Positions 21,602-32,409 of a DNA stretch of 64,000 bases are shown here, piece after piece. The notes beneath the pieces are model-generated. The model saw nothing but the letters and a program-made list of their open reading frames with translations, ran no database searches and was not told the origin of the DNA. Position 1 is the first letter of the stretch. Each line of letters begins with the position of its first letter. A program made the position numbers and the translations under genes. The stretch is taken from positions 19,722 to 83,721 of the forward strand of contig WHVA01000485.1 of the NCBI GenBank assembly GCA_015179125.1, in the 5' to 3' direction. Source of the DNA: Gautieria morchelliformis (lineage: Eukaryota; Basidiomycota; Agaricomycetes; Gomphales; Gomphaceae).

Positions 21602-24511
21602 CTACGTGCGTGCCGCCATGATCTTTGTGGCGGTTTCGTCCTCCAGCGCGAATCTGATTGCGCTGGACCTGTAGATGGTGTCTTCCACCTCTTTGTCCCA
21701 TTCATAGTATTGGGACGGCTCTGAGTCCCACTCTTCAGTGGGCGCATCTCCGTTGTCCAGAGTGTCGTTGGGTTGGGGATCACCCTCCCCCTCTTCATCA
21801 ATCTGTTGAAGAGAATTTTGACCGAGATCCGTCTCCGGATCCTCGGCCTCATCGTCGTGCTTCATGGCTGCTGTCCTTATACTGGACCTAAGCCAGGGGC
21901 ACTCTGCCTTCTTGTGGCCAGGTTGGCTGCATTCAAAGCATGTGGTGTTGCTTTGGCTGCCGCTGGGCCTGTCGTTAGGCCGGCCCAATGTTCTCATTGG
22001 TGGGGCAGGTCATGGGGACGACCCTGACACTTGAGGCTGTTTAGCTTCAGGCGGGCGTCCAGCTTGTGCTGGGCGTGAGGGCGGTAGCCGTTGTCCTGTT
22101 CCGCTTCTTGCGAACAGGCTGGGCCTGGTCAGGCCCATTTGTGTCAACGGCTTGCTCCCTGTGAGCCAGGCAGCACTTTCCGTTGCTGCTGCGCTTTCTG
22201 CGCGGCGCATCCCCATGTTGTATCGGGATGCCTCCTCGATCATCCGGGCTGTCTCGAAGAGTTGCTCTATTGAGCTGCTCTCGGCATTATAGCCCTTTTT
22301 GAGGACCTCGTTGCGCAGCGCTGATACGAACCATCTCCAGAACATGTAATCGTCTGGTGGCTGTATCATACGTGCCATGTATTTCATGAGCTCATTCAGC
22401 ATCTCCTGAATGGTTTTCATGCCCTGCATGACCGCGTCGAATTTATTCAATGCGTGATGGTACGTCAGTGTGTGCAGGGACCTTTTTTGAAGGCCTTGCA
22501 TCACGGTTTCCAGCGTCCAGCTGCGGACCTGGCGATCGAAGCGTTCAACGTTTCAAAGGAACCACTCCTGGGCTTTGCGAGTGCCCACATAGCCGACCTG
22601 CATGTCGATGCTGGTTGGCCCTAGGAGGCAATTCATTTTCAGCCATCGTAGGATGGCTGCCACAAAGATTTCAAACTCTTTGAGGTCAGATCCCCCGGCA
22701 TATGGCTCTGGATGAGCCAATTTTATGCTGGCTTTCGCTAGCACAGACTTCTCCGGGTCTGTGTCCGCGGCGTCTGCTAACGCCACGCGGATCATCCGTG
22801 TGATCCCGTCGTACGGCTCCATTGGTATGACGTCGGCCTGGTCAGGGATTCCCTGGCCTTCCGTTGGGGCCATGGATCGCTCGCGCGGTTGTGACGCCGC
22901 GCGGGGCAGGCTGTTATATGCCCTGACGGGCCCCGGGCCCAGATCGGGCTCGGGATCGGGAGCATTTTGTGCTCTCGGTTCCGGGGGCGTTTTGTGCCTG
23001 GTGTCCCCGCTCAGTCCCGCATTGCGGATCCGCGGCCTGCTGATCGCTTGCGCGGTTGTGACGCCACGCGGGGCAGGCTGTTATATACCCTGACGGGCCC
23101 CAGGCCCGGATCGGGCTCGGGATCGGGAGCATTTTGTGCTCTCAGTTCCAGGGGCGTTTTGTGCCTGGTGTCCCCGGTCAGTCCCGCATTGCGGATCCGC
23201 GGCCTGCTGATCGCTCGCGCGGTTGTGACGCCACGCAGGGCAGGTTGTTATATACCCTGACGGGCCCCAGGCCCAGATCGGGCTCGGGATCGGGAGCATT
23301 TTGTGCTCTCAGTTCCAGGGGTGTTTTGTGCCTGGTGTCCCCGGTCAGTCCCGCATTGCGGATCCGCAGCCTGCTGTTGTAGGCTGCGCGCGCCTGCCGT
23401 GCGTCTTGTACGGCTTGCGTGAGCTGCTCGTCGGGCAGCTGAGCGGTGTGGCTGTGGGCCACTGTCTCTTCAGTGTTCTTCGCTAGTAGCTCAAGTGCCC
23501 GTGTGTGGCGGCACGTGGCTGCAGCTTCTTTACGCTGCCAGTGTGCGACTTCGAGCTCTAAGCTCTCGGTGTCATTTCAGAGTCAGGCTCCGAGGCGACC
23601 TGATCCCTAATGATCTGTTGGATCGTTTTACGGCTGTCCGTTGGGGCAGCTGGTTGTTCTTGAGGTTCGTTCCCGAACCTTACGTCCTGTTCGACCAGGA
23701 CGGCTGGTGGTGGCATTCGCTGCTTGTCCCGCTCCTTTCGGCACGGGTCTTCCACGTTGCGACTGCGTTCGTTGGCTGTGGACTGTCGCGAGCTCGGGCG
23801 AGTTGCGTCGTGTTCCCCGCATGGGTGGAGGGCTTTCTGGACGTCCTCCAGCGTGGCTGCGTCTTGCAGCCTGACCTCTTCCGCCTGGTGGAGTTCCTTG
23901 CCGATTGCCATTAGGGCGGCGGCGGCGTTGTCAAGCTGCAATGCCAGCTGATCGTGCTTGTGGCGCGTCAGTGTGCTTCAGTGCAGTGCAGCCTGCACCT
24001 GTTTGTTCAGGGCCTCTGCCATCTTGTGGTCGATGGCGTGAGCCCTCGAGCTCTTGCGACTGGAGCTCGAGTATTCCGAGTCCTGACCATCGTCTGGGGC
24101 TCGTCTTTTTTGCCATTGTCCCCCTTCAGGGACAATCGTCGTCGCTCTACTTCGTGAGCGTCGGTTTGAGTCGTGGCTTTGTGCCCACCTCGACGTTGTT
24201 GCTCTACCGTCTGCCGATGGCGAGACTTCTCTGCCCTTTCCTTTGTCTCTGGGCAGTGGGCAATGGGGGGGCAGCGCTGGCTCGTTTCCCGGCATCGTCT
24301 ATTCCTCGGCCACACTCGACGAGACGTGGTCGGGGTTTTCCTCGTCCTCTACTGAGGGGACGAGGGCGGTGAGATCTACGATCTCTCCGTCTTCTATCGT
24401 CCTGGAATCTTGGTCCAGGGTAGCATCAGCCATCGTGTCGCTGGGCTGCGCCTGGGGCGTGGACCTCGAGCTCGTCGCTCGTGTCCGTCTTCGACTGTGT
24501 GGAATCATCAT
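21602..24511 (-). pseudogene. Gag of element B, multiply interrupted
   Basis: Fragments read in order on the minus strand: an N-terminal acidic and Ser-rich part (24511-24299), a helical part with LQLDNAAAALMAIGKELHQAEE (about 23940), a repeat-rich linker, and a capsid-like part containing AHPEPYAGGSDLKEFE (about 22750). A nucleocapsid knuckle reading CFECSQPGHKKAEC follows (about 21930). Stops separate the parts: TAG near 24297, TGA near 23976, TGA near 22551, TGA near 22008, and TAG at 21602. Three of the TGA stops sit where an arginine would fit. Confidence 0.8.
22875..23376. repeat. 167-bp tandem repeat, three copies, in gag of B
   Basis: The anchor gatcgcTYGcgcgg recurs at 22875, 23042 and 23209, exactly 167 bp apart. 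Since 167 is not a multiple of three, successive units are read in different frames, so the array itself disrupts the Gag frame. Confidence 0.9.
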
Positions 24512-25254
24512 GCTCGCAGCCGACAGTAGAAGGTCTACTGGAGGGTCTCAACGATGTTTAGTCATCGACGCAGCGATCTTTTTCAAGATTGCTTCGAATC
24601 CACTATCGGTTGGTCGCGTGGTGATCAACCACAGGATAGTTCAAAAAGGTGTAAAGGATGTTGATCTTAAGACCTTGTATCACAAGGGCACTACAGAACT
24701 TGACCAATGAGTGGTATTCTGAATGCTACGTAGTGACAGGTAAGAGTAAGATGCGATGGGGGCCGCTGGCCGGTTCCCACGCATAAACTATACAGTGGGT
24801 CCCTAAGGGGCCCACTGGGATTATGTAATAACTAATGTACATGTAGATACACGGGTTATTTACATGTTAGCATGCCATAATTCATATGTTTCTGAAGGAT
24901 TGTTGAGCAACGAAGGAAATTTATACGCAGAGGAAGAAAAGTGTGAGAATTACACAGTAACGTGCCTAACCGAATTCGTCAGGGCTAAATCGGTCAACCA
25001 CAAGGATACCCAATATAGCAAGAGATAAGATAGACACGGTAAATGTCTACAATGTTGACAAAGCAGCTTATGGTTACAACGACTATTTCTATATTCGATA
25101 GAAAACCAATTATCAAATACAATTTTCTTTCTTTATATGGTATACAAATCCCCCACACATAACATCAAATACACAGAACTGCAATGTTGGATCTAGTTAG
25201 AGAGCCCTTGTCTTTCGACAAGGGAATTAAATGCTTGGTATTTTTTCAAACGGA
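24512..25254. other. Unassigned AT-rich DNA
   Basis: No 5' LTR of element B could be matched here. A perfect 8-nt hairpin CCCTTGTC/GACAAGGG lies near 25206-25226. No gene is supported. Confidence 0.4.
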
Positions 25255-27413
25255 TTCAGAGAACTCTTATGGAAATCAGTAGCTAACAATAGTTGTAGCT
25301 CATCTGATTTATCTTTCGAAATGTTACTTGCAGCATTTCTCCTTGGAGCTAGATAAAGGCTCACAGAATATTGGTGCAGTTGACATTGCAACACTTTGAA
25401 AGTACAACCTCTTACATTGTTTGCGCCTCACATAGGATGGATGATTCAGTACAGTATTAGGTCAATCACAAAATCCATCGCATCACACCTCTTGTGATTT
25501 ATATCAGATTGAAGGGATAGGGTGGATGATAAAGCACTCAGGAATGAGTGTGTCTCAATATACACCGCTTGTTCAATATATGCACAATCTGACTAAGCAG
25601 GGACGTTGGATCCCTGCTGACAAATCAGATTGGTGGACTGGACTGGTGAGAGAATGACTAAGCAGGGTCGCTGGTTCCTTGCTGACAAATCAAAGGATGG
25701 ATGAGAGGATGTCGTCAAAGAAGAGAACAAGAGCTCCAAAGTTCTTGCTTCTGGAGTAGTAGAGAGTAGACAGTTATAATAAACCCTCAACCAAGATTCG
25801 AAGTAAATTGATGGGGAATGAACCATACAGTGATCAAACACACTAATTACAGATGTTCAAGTGGGGACAGTTAATTTCTGGCTAGAGTAGCATACAAGAG
25901 CCACTACTGTATTTATATGCAGTCAAAGAAATAGATGTCATGCTTTAGTTCTAGGTGAAAGAGCCCATGAGCGTATCTGGACAGGGTAGAGGGTGTTATA
26001 GTGACATGACACATAAGGATTATTCTACAGGGGGATTTGAATGATAGGGATTATAGGGAACATACATAATACTCATCTCAACATGTGATAGCTCCATGAT
26101 CAAGTGTCTTTGCCCTGCAGACAGTCAGCATAATCGGCTTTCTCCTTGAGATCCAATGTATATGCGCCTGCAAATGCACTTGATCTCCATGTCCCTTCCA
26201 AAGGACAGTCAAATAATCTTGACACATTACTCTGCTTGCATCCCGCAAGCTCCGGTGCCTCCATATAACACTTGTGGTGCCATAGAAAATAATTCCTGCT
26301 ATGGCTGCAATGACAGAAACAACTACCAATGCATCAGCAAGCCAAGCTCGTGTGGGCAATGGTTAGCTCTGGAGCAGACCTGCAGAAATATATTAGAACT
26401 TCAACGGCCCTGATGCCACCGATAAGGAGATCACCAAATTTCCCGACGTGTACCCAGATGACATCACGCGAGACTCCCCATATGACACTGGAATATTCAA
26501 CGCCACGTCGCCACAGTTCAGACGTTTAGCAAGTCTTCAAGGCGACTTGGTTTTTCATGTAACCTGCTACCCCAGGTGACAATAATGACACCGACCCGTT
26601 AGGCCCCATGCGTTTATCAACAAGCCAGCCGCCAAGCAAGACATCTGGGTTTTCTGTGAGCTGTCCTATCCTAAGCTCCAGGCCCAAATGTCAAACAAAG
26701 TAAACAAGCGCCTGAAGGCACTTTGAATCTTGGGTTCCGTGCGTGTCAAAGTTTCTGACAAGAACCGTGGGCTCATTCACGACGAGCCCCGTAGGTACAT
26801 GGTACTGAGATATTAAATGTAGGCCACTGCCTTCCTGTTTGCACAGTATCCAATAAGCAATAAGTCATGCCAGGTCTACGGCACTGGGGAGATGAGTGCT
26901 TATCTGGCCAGCTTTGTCAACACTTAAAACCCCAACTACTCCTACTTTGACCCAAGTGGATAGCCAGTCCACGGGACCTTTTAATCTTCGAAGACGGTCT
27001 GTTCTCCCTCATGCTCATGTTAAGGAGAGACACATATAGGGAGACGAGTGCACCACTGATCTAGAGCTATTGATTCGTACTATATGTTGATGTAATATCC
27101 AGGATGCGATGGATTTTGCGATTGACCTAATACTGAATCACCCATCATTTGTGAGGCGTAGACAATGTAAGAGTTGTGCACTTTCAAAGTGTCGCAATGT
27201 GAACTGCACCACTATTCTGTGTGAGCCTTTATCTGGCTCCAAGGAGAAATGCTGCATGCGACAGTAACATCTGAGTAACGTTTCTAAAGATAAATCAGAT
27301 GAGTTCCCGGCATCGAAGACTCGACGCTGCCAATATTATACACTACCTAAACTATAAATCAGATGGGCCTACAACTATTGTTAGCTATTGATTTCCATAA
27401 AACTGAATGTACT
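25255..27413. repeat. Large imperfect inverted repeat
   Basis: The left arm at about 25255-25486 matches the reverse complement of the right arm at about 27101-27413, with scattered substitutions and indels. Shared landmarks include the gcagcatttctccttggag block and the aaaatccatcgcatc block. The right arm is expanded by a 110-bp repeat unit. The arms flank about 1.6 kb containing a carboxylesterase relic. They could be terminal inverted repeats of a DNA transposon or two inserted copies in opposite orientation. Confidence 0.75.
26412..27042 (+). pseudogene. Carboxylesterase (type B, lipase-like) C-terminal relic
   Basis: From 26412 the plus strand reads DATDKEITKFPDVYPDDI, then SPYDTGIFNA, QFRRLASLQGDLVF and, after a probable intron near 26560-26606, further blocks in shifting frames including a GLFSLMLML-like end near 27000. 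This order matches the C-terminal part of fungal extracellular type-B carboxylesterases/lipases. The catalytic GESAGG region and the N-terminal two thirds are absent, and several frameshifts occur, so it is a relic. It lies between the inverted-repeat arms. Confidence 0.65.
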
Positions 27414-27665
27414 AACTTCCCGGCGTCGAAGACGAGCCAATATTATACACCACCTAAACTACAAATCAGATGAACCTACAACTATTGTTAGGTACTGATT
27501 TCCATAAAACTGAATGTACTACTTACTTCCCGGCGTCGAAGACGAGCCAATATTATACACCACCTAAACTACAAATCAGATGAACCTACAACTATTGTTA
27601 GCTGCTGATTTCCATAAAACTGAATGTACTACTTACTTCCCGGCGTCGAAGACTCGACGCTGGGA
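27302..27665. repeat. 110-bp tandem repeat, about 3.3 copies
   Basis: The anchor acttcccggcgtcgaaga recurs at 27415, 27525 and 27635, with a 113-bp first unit starting at 27302. Each unit carries catctgattt-type and tatggaaatca-type blocks (complement strand) also found once in the left inverted-repeat arm. Confidence 0.88.
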
Positions 27666-29826
27666 AGTATCCTACAAGTTGTACTGCGCATACATATATC
27701 GGGTTTCAATGGACAGGGCTCACGGGCACAGACCTCTCCCTGAGGCGCCGGGTCAAGAGCTACTCGACGCTCGCTCTCTTACAGTGTCCCGACACCATCG
27801 TTGAGATAGTCGAATTCCGCATGCTCTCTCCGTTGCGGGTTGTTGCCAAATATTAATATCTAACAAGTTCAAAGCCGTCTGTCGATCGCTACAAGCTACG
27901 CTGGTCGAGGCGGCTGGGCATTTGTCTCGTGTAATCGTGGCTTATCCAACCTAAACCGCGAGAGCACATGGACCCTGCAGCACAGTATTTGTCATCAGTA
28001 TATGCTGAGTTTCCTATTTGGGTTTTCCTTCTTTCATTTACCAAATGAACGCTTGGCACTATGGCGTGTCCCAAAAATTCTCTCGTTTTCGAGGTGGCTG
28101 CATAATATTGTGCAGGCGCCCTCTACAGCATACCTGTTCCTGAGTAGAGGATATTTGGATTAGTGTCCGTACGTGTAGTTTTTGGCCTCGGGAGGGCGGA
28201 GCGGAACGAGCGGGGTCCAGGATGGGTAATCTCGATGTACAAGACCGCGGCGTTGTCCTTTTCAAATAGCGACGTTCTTTGATTCAAAACGTCAGGTGTC
28301 CAGGTGGAAACGGTTATATACGTTGGACAGTTTGAATTCAAGTGCGGCGATGCACCGTCTGGAAGCCATATCCTGCTTTCACACAGGGCTCTCAGACATG
28401 GCCGGATGTCAACAGCAATGCTGTACAGATGGCTCGCGAGTATCCAGGGCGATCTGATGGTCGAGTTGTGTATTCACCCGTCATTCTCGAGGAGGCTCTT
28501 CGTAATCCAGCTGGCAGGAAAAAACATCCGGGCGAGCTGTATATCAGCAGCGGGTACGCGCTTGGCAGCATCACGCCCTTTGCCGGGTGACGAGGATGTC
28601 AGATCTCGGAACCGAGTAAACGATCTGGTCATCGTGGCGCATCGCAGGTACACTCGTAAACGAACTGACACCGCACCCTGCCCCGCACCGTTGGTAATAG
28701 CCATACTGGGCTTCGGGCCCGCTTGGGGAGCTGGTAATACTGACCCGGGATCGCTGCCGGGCTGATACCGGTCGGGCTGTATGGTGCACGAGATGCCGAC
28801 GATGCCTGTTAAGCGGATTGAAGGAAGCGACTGCAACGTGCAGCGTTGTATGGCCATTGAAATCATTTATCCACCTTGGGCACACTGCTGTAAAGTCCGG
28901 GGGATGACGGGGATGCTTCCATTCCAGGCTCTCGAAAGACACCGGGACTCTGCAATGAATGGAAGACGCAATTGTTTAATTGAAGGCAGCAGCGTAGCAG
29001 CGCATCCGCGGTCGCAACATTCGTCTCGTTTCCATGTGTGGATACAGGTGACAGCGCTGCGGGTGGGAACAAGAAGACGGCCGAGTTGGGCAGCTCCGAG
29101 GAGGAAGAGATAAGCTTTGTACATGTGGGACGTCTGGCCGGGAACTCGGTGCGCTGTCCGCCGGGAGGGAACGTCGAGGAACCGAAGCAGCATGTGGGCT
29201 ATCAGATATCTGCCGAGTTCGGTAGTCACGTGAGTAGGGAACGTCACTATGTAGATCCACTGCCAATCTGCCCGCAGCGCGACCAGACAGTGCATCAGCG
29301 GAAAGGGGGCCCGACGCGAGACAGCGAGTGAGTGGATACAATGGCAATTGAGACCGGAACCAGATCGTAACTCCATGGCATCCAGCAGCCAGATATATCC
29401 CCGCAGCCGCCCGGCACGCCCCGGCAGAGAAGGTTCGCTAAAAGTGACGCCGCGTGTGACATATTAGGCTAGTCTCAGGGTTCGAAGCGTGACAGCAATA
29501 TAAGAACCGGTCTTTGTCCTGAATATAGATCCTTTGGTTCCGCGGGAACCGCCCGATGAGCTTGAGCATTCCTGCTGCTCTGGAGGTTGCGGTGGGGCGG
29601 CTTGCAGATTTCGATACAAACCATACCCATAGGCGTCTTGGCGCACCCGGAATGGCCACTATCATACGAAAACCCACGTTATTCGTGATCATTGATTGCG
29701 AATATGTGTTTAGGTAAAAGGAACCCCATTCAATTTACACTCACAGGCCAAGTAGGCGTATATCTACCCGCCTGATCGTCTGTCCATGCCTCTCCCCCAC
29801 GTCCTGGACGTGTCCAACCTATAGCC
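27666..29826. other. Unassigned 2.2-kb region with long overlapping ORFs
   Basis: Open frames up to 169 codons exist on both strands (for example 28867-29376 minus and 28304-28765 plus). I recognise no domain, and no consistent exon chain could be built. A real but unrecognised gene is possible; the minus frames between 28142 and 28942 look the most protein-like. Confidence 0.3.
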
Positions 29827-31021
29827 ATGTCCATAGCCAGACGTACTCCCCTTTCTTACTTACTCCCGCGTGCTCTGAGAGCTTGTTTATTCCTCTTAAC
29901 GTTGTCCATTCCCGCTGTATTATGTCAATCTACCGCCGTGGCCCGTCTGGACGACACTGCTTCCCAGGTAGCGTTCACACCTCCAGCATGTCTCCAGGGC
30001 CACGCTGTAGATCCAGATCTGTTGCCCGCATCATGCACTCAGACCTGGCATGTCGCTGTCGTCCCACTTATCGTTAGTCTCAACTCACATCACTCCAGGT
30101 TCATCGTCTCCGATGACCACAACCAAACCTCCCATGCCTCTCGCTCTCCCAGCGCACGAGCCATCCTTCAGTTTCAAGGCATGTCTTCTCCTCTCACGCT
30201 GCAGCGCCCTCTAACCCATCGTCCTCGCAGGCGCTGGTGTCAGCTGGTTTTCTGCCCCCGTCACTCAGGTTCGTGGCACGGCAGATGTGATTCTAGACGA
30301 CATCCTTCTCGATCGCGTCCAATTGTCTCCAAGCAATACTGGTCCGAGCACTCCCACCTGGTCCACGACAGATCTTGATCCCCAGAGCGTCCACAATCTT
30401 ACCATCGTACCCCTCGGTGATGACATTATATCCGTAGACTCCTTTACTCTCGTTCAGTGAGTCGTCGTCCCCGCTGTCGCGTGCCGTTCTAACAGCTTTA
30501 CCCTGTCTAGATCCCCGGATCCTTCTTCCAACTCGCCCGTTCTTTCAATACCTGACATTGTTGCTACCAGTTCGGACCATGGTCCAGCTGCTATGAAGGA
30601 TGGTTCTAGTGGAGCTATAATATCCCTTGCCAGCGTCGCATCTGTCGGGCTCGTGGTCCTCATATGCGGTGGCTGCTTTTTCCTGGGCAGACGCCGGAAG
30701 AGCCCAGGCTTCCACATGCCCACCGTCCTTGTTGACATCGAAAGCGCCCTCGATCATCCAGATCCCCCATCACCCACCACCATCAGAGCATGGAGAGAGT
30801 CGACACACAAGTCCTTCGCCGCAGACGCAGCCGCGGGGGAGCCCACTCACGCTCGGTATCCCCCCATCGCCCCCTCCGCCATCCGACCACCGTGAGATAT
30901 TTACCCTTCTGCGACTCTGCGCACTAACCAAACCATGTGTAGGAGCTATCTATCTGGCAAAGATTCGTTATTTAGATCAGACTCCACATCTACAAAGAGC
31001 CACCAGGACCATTGGCAATGA
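29827..31021 (+). CDS. Type I membrane protein with galactose-binding-like ectodomain
   Basis: Exons 29827-30178, 30231-30456, 30511-30891 and 30943-31021 join to 345 residues. The N-terminus has a signal peptide (hydrophobic LFLLTLSIPAVLC ending near residue 33). The ectodomain contains ILQFQGAGVSWFS and HNLTIVPLGDD, matching a common basidiomycete surface-protein layout with a jelly-roll, galactose-binding-like fold. A single transmembrane helix follows (GAIISLASVASVGLVVLICG), then a stop-transfer RRRK and a Ser/Thr/Pro-rich cytoplasmic tail. The first intron (30179-30230) begins GCATGT, so it is a GC-AG intron. The third intron has a clear branch site CTAAC, and splicing it adds a 26-residue tail. 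Possible N-glycosylation sites include NQT and NLT. The ligand is unknown. The first exon may hide another intron. Confidence 0.75.
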
Positions 31022-32383
31022 GGGTGGCTTCGATCCCGATACGACCTCCCAGTGGACGATTCACCCATCCAAAACTCTTCCCACGAGGTGCTGTTATATA
31101 GTGTATTACTGGCCGGCAGGGTCTCCCTCTGCTTACATTTTTTCTGCGGATCATGTATTTTTGTAGCACGTAGTATTGCTGTCAGACTATTCTGGGGACG
31201 GTTTATTATATTTGTTCTCACCAGCGGCCTTGCCTTTGTGGGGGTAATTATAGTGTGGCGCGATGGCCGCCTTCTTCGAAGGCAAGCCCATGCATGGCTC
31301 TGATGGAAGGCACTTCGAATAAGGACCAAATTCACCAAGCACCTGGGAAATTGGTGTCGTCAGCCTGAACTCGTCAATGAGCCCAGGTGCACCTCCAGCA
31401 TCATGTTTGATGTTGCAGCTTCTTCGCTGAGGCCCGGAAATCCTGGGACAAAGGGAGCCCGCGCGGGCTCCGCCGTCCTGGGTGTGACGCCTGATGTCTA
31501 ACGCTGGCAGGAACGAAGAAAAACGGTTTGTGTAGTCTTGGACTGGAGTCGTAGTATATACAGTCTCACGCGTGTCAAGAAATCCACCACGAGCATCTTT
31601 GTCAAGTGGATGGATATCTCACTCGGCTGTCCATGGGAAAACAGAGAACGACAGATCAGCCCGCGAAGGCGACCTCCAGCTCCTGTCAGATACCGCAAAG
31701 CCAAGCTTTTTACAACCCATCCATCACACACTCCACCCTGCAGCACCATCTGCGTTTCAACCCTGATCCCAGAGGCCGTGGGCATAACTGCGTCCAGGAT
31801 GTACTACTAACCCCGCAGATGACGCCTCAGCTGTTTCCTGCCCGGGGTACTGAATGGCAGGCTGTGTGCCATGCACAGCCCGACAGCGTCCTGTGTCCAA
31901 CCTGCGGCTATCCAGGCTCGGCAGAGGATCTCAGGTGCTATCTGCCAGGATGGGCAGACGTACAGTAACCATCTTGATCCCCTTCTTCTTTTGGAACCCG
32001 CACCGCCTTCCGTTTACGGTCACGGTCCAGCCACTGGAAAATCGTCAAGGGAACCCCTTGCAGTAGCGCCCAGCTGGACGTTTAGGTCGCCGTGACGTGA
32101 AACATGTACTTACACCTTTGTTACCTCAAACGGCGCTACCAACAGCGTAATCGGCGCTCATAAAGGAAAACGATCAGCTAGAGCCAGTGAGTAAGAATCG
32201 ATCCACAGGCAAGACATCATGAGCGTGGTCACACTGCGACTTGTACAACTTTGAGAGCATATCCAAGTAGGCACATTGCGTTTGGAGGGTTTAACAGGAA
32301 CAACATTTAATGTCCTGGTCAAGTTCATATGGGGGGAACACAAATACTTATGTAATCCCGTAACGACCACACACCACCACACA
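31022..32383. other. Intergenic; 18-bp perfect palindrome, no supported gene
   Basis: A GC-rich palindrome containing GAGCCCGCGCGGGCTC lies at 31454-31471. Plus-strand ORFs (for example 31606-31968) have no recognised features. The right end is the promoter region of MCM10. Confidence 0.4.
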
Positions 32384-32389
32384 ACGCGT
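32384..32389 (+). promoter_or_regulatory. MCB box (ACGCGT) upstream of MCM10
   Basis: ACGCGT lies 21 bp before the MCM10 start codon. In fungi this hexamer is the binding site of MBF, which drives replication genes at G1/S. Its use here is inferred from position and gene function. Confidence 0.5.
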
Positions 32390-32409
32390 AACACGCCCTG
32401 TCACACACC

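Larger units (their letters stand above)
16309..24511 (-). mobile_element. Degenerate Ty3/gypsy element B
   Basis: Minus-strand order is gag (24511 to 21602) then pol (21574 to 16309). The element is old. It has many TGA and some TAG stops, a 646-bp insertion at 18635-19280, a tandem duplication in the RT region (19594-21045) and a 167-bp tandem repeat in gag. Its sequence is distinct from the A/E and D families. Confidence 0.9.

Noticed and set aside
28304-29376. Gene on either strand in the 28-29.4 kb region
   Set aside because: Frames are open on both strands but no exon chain or domain could be supported.
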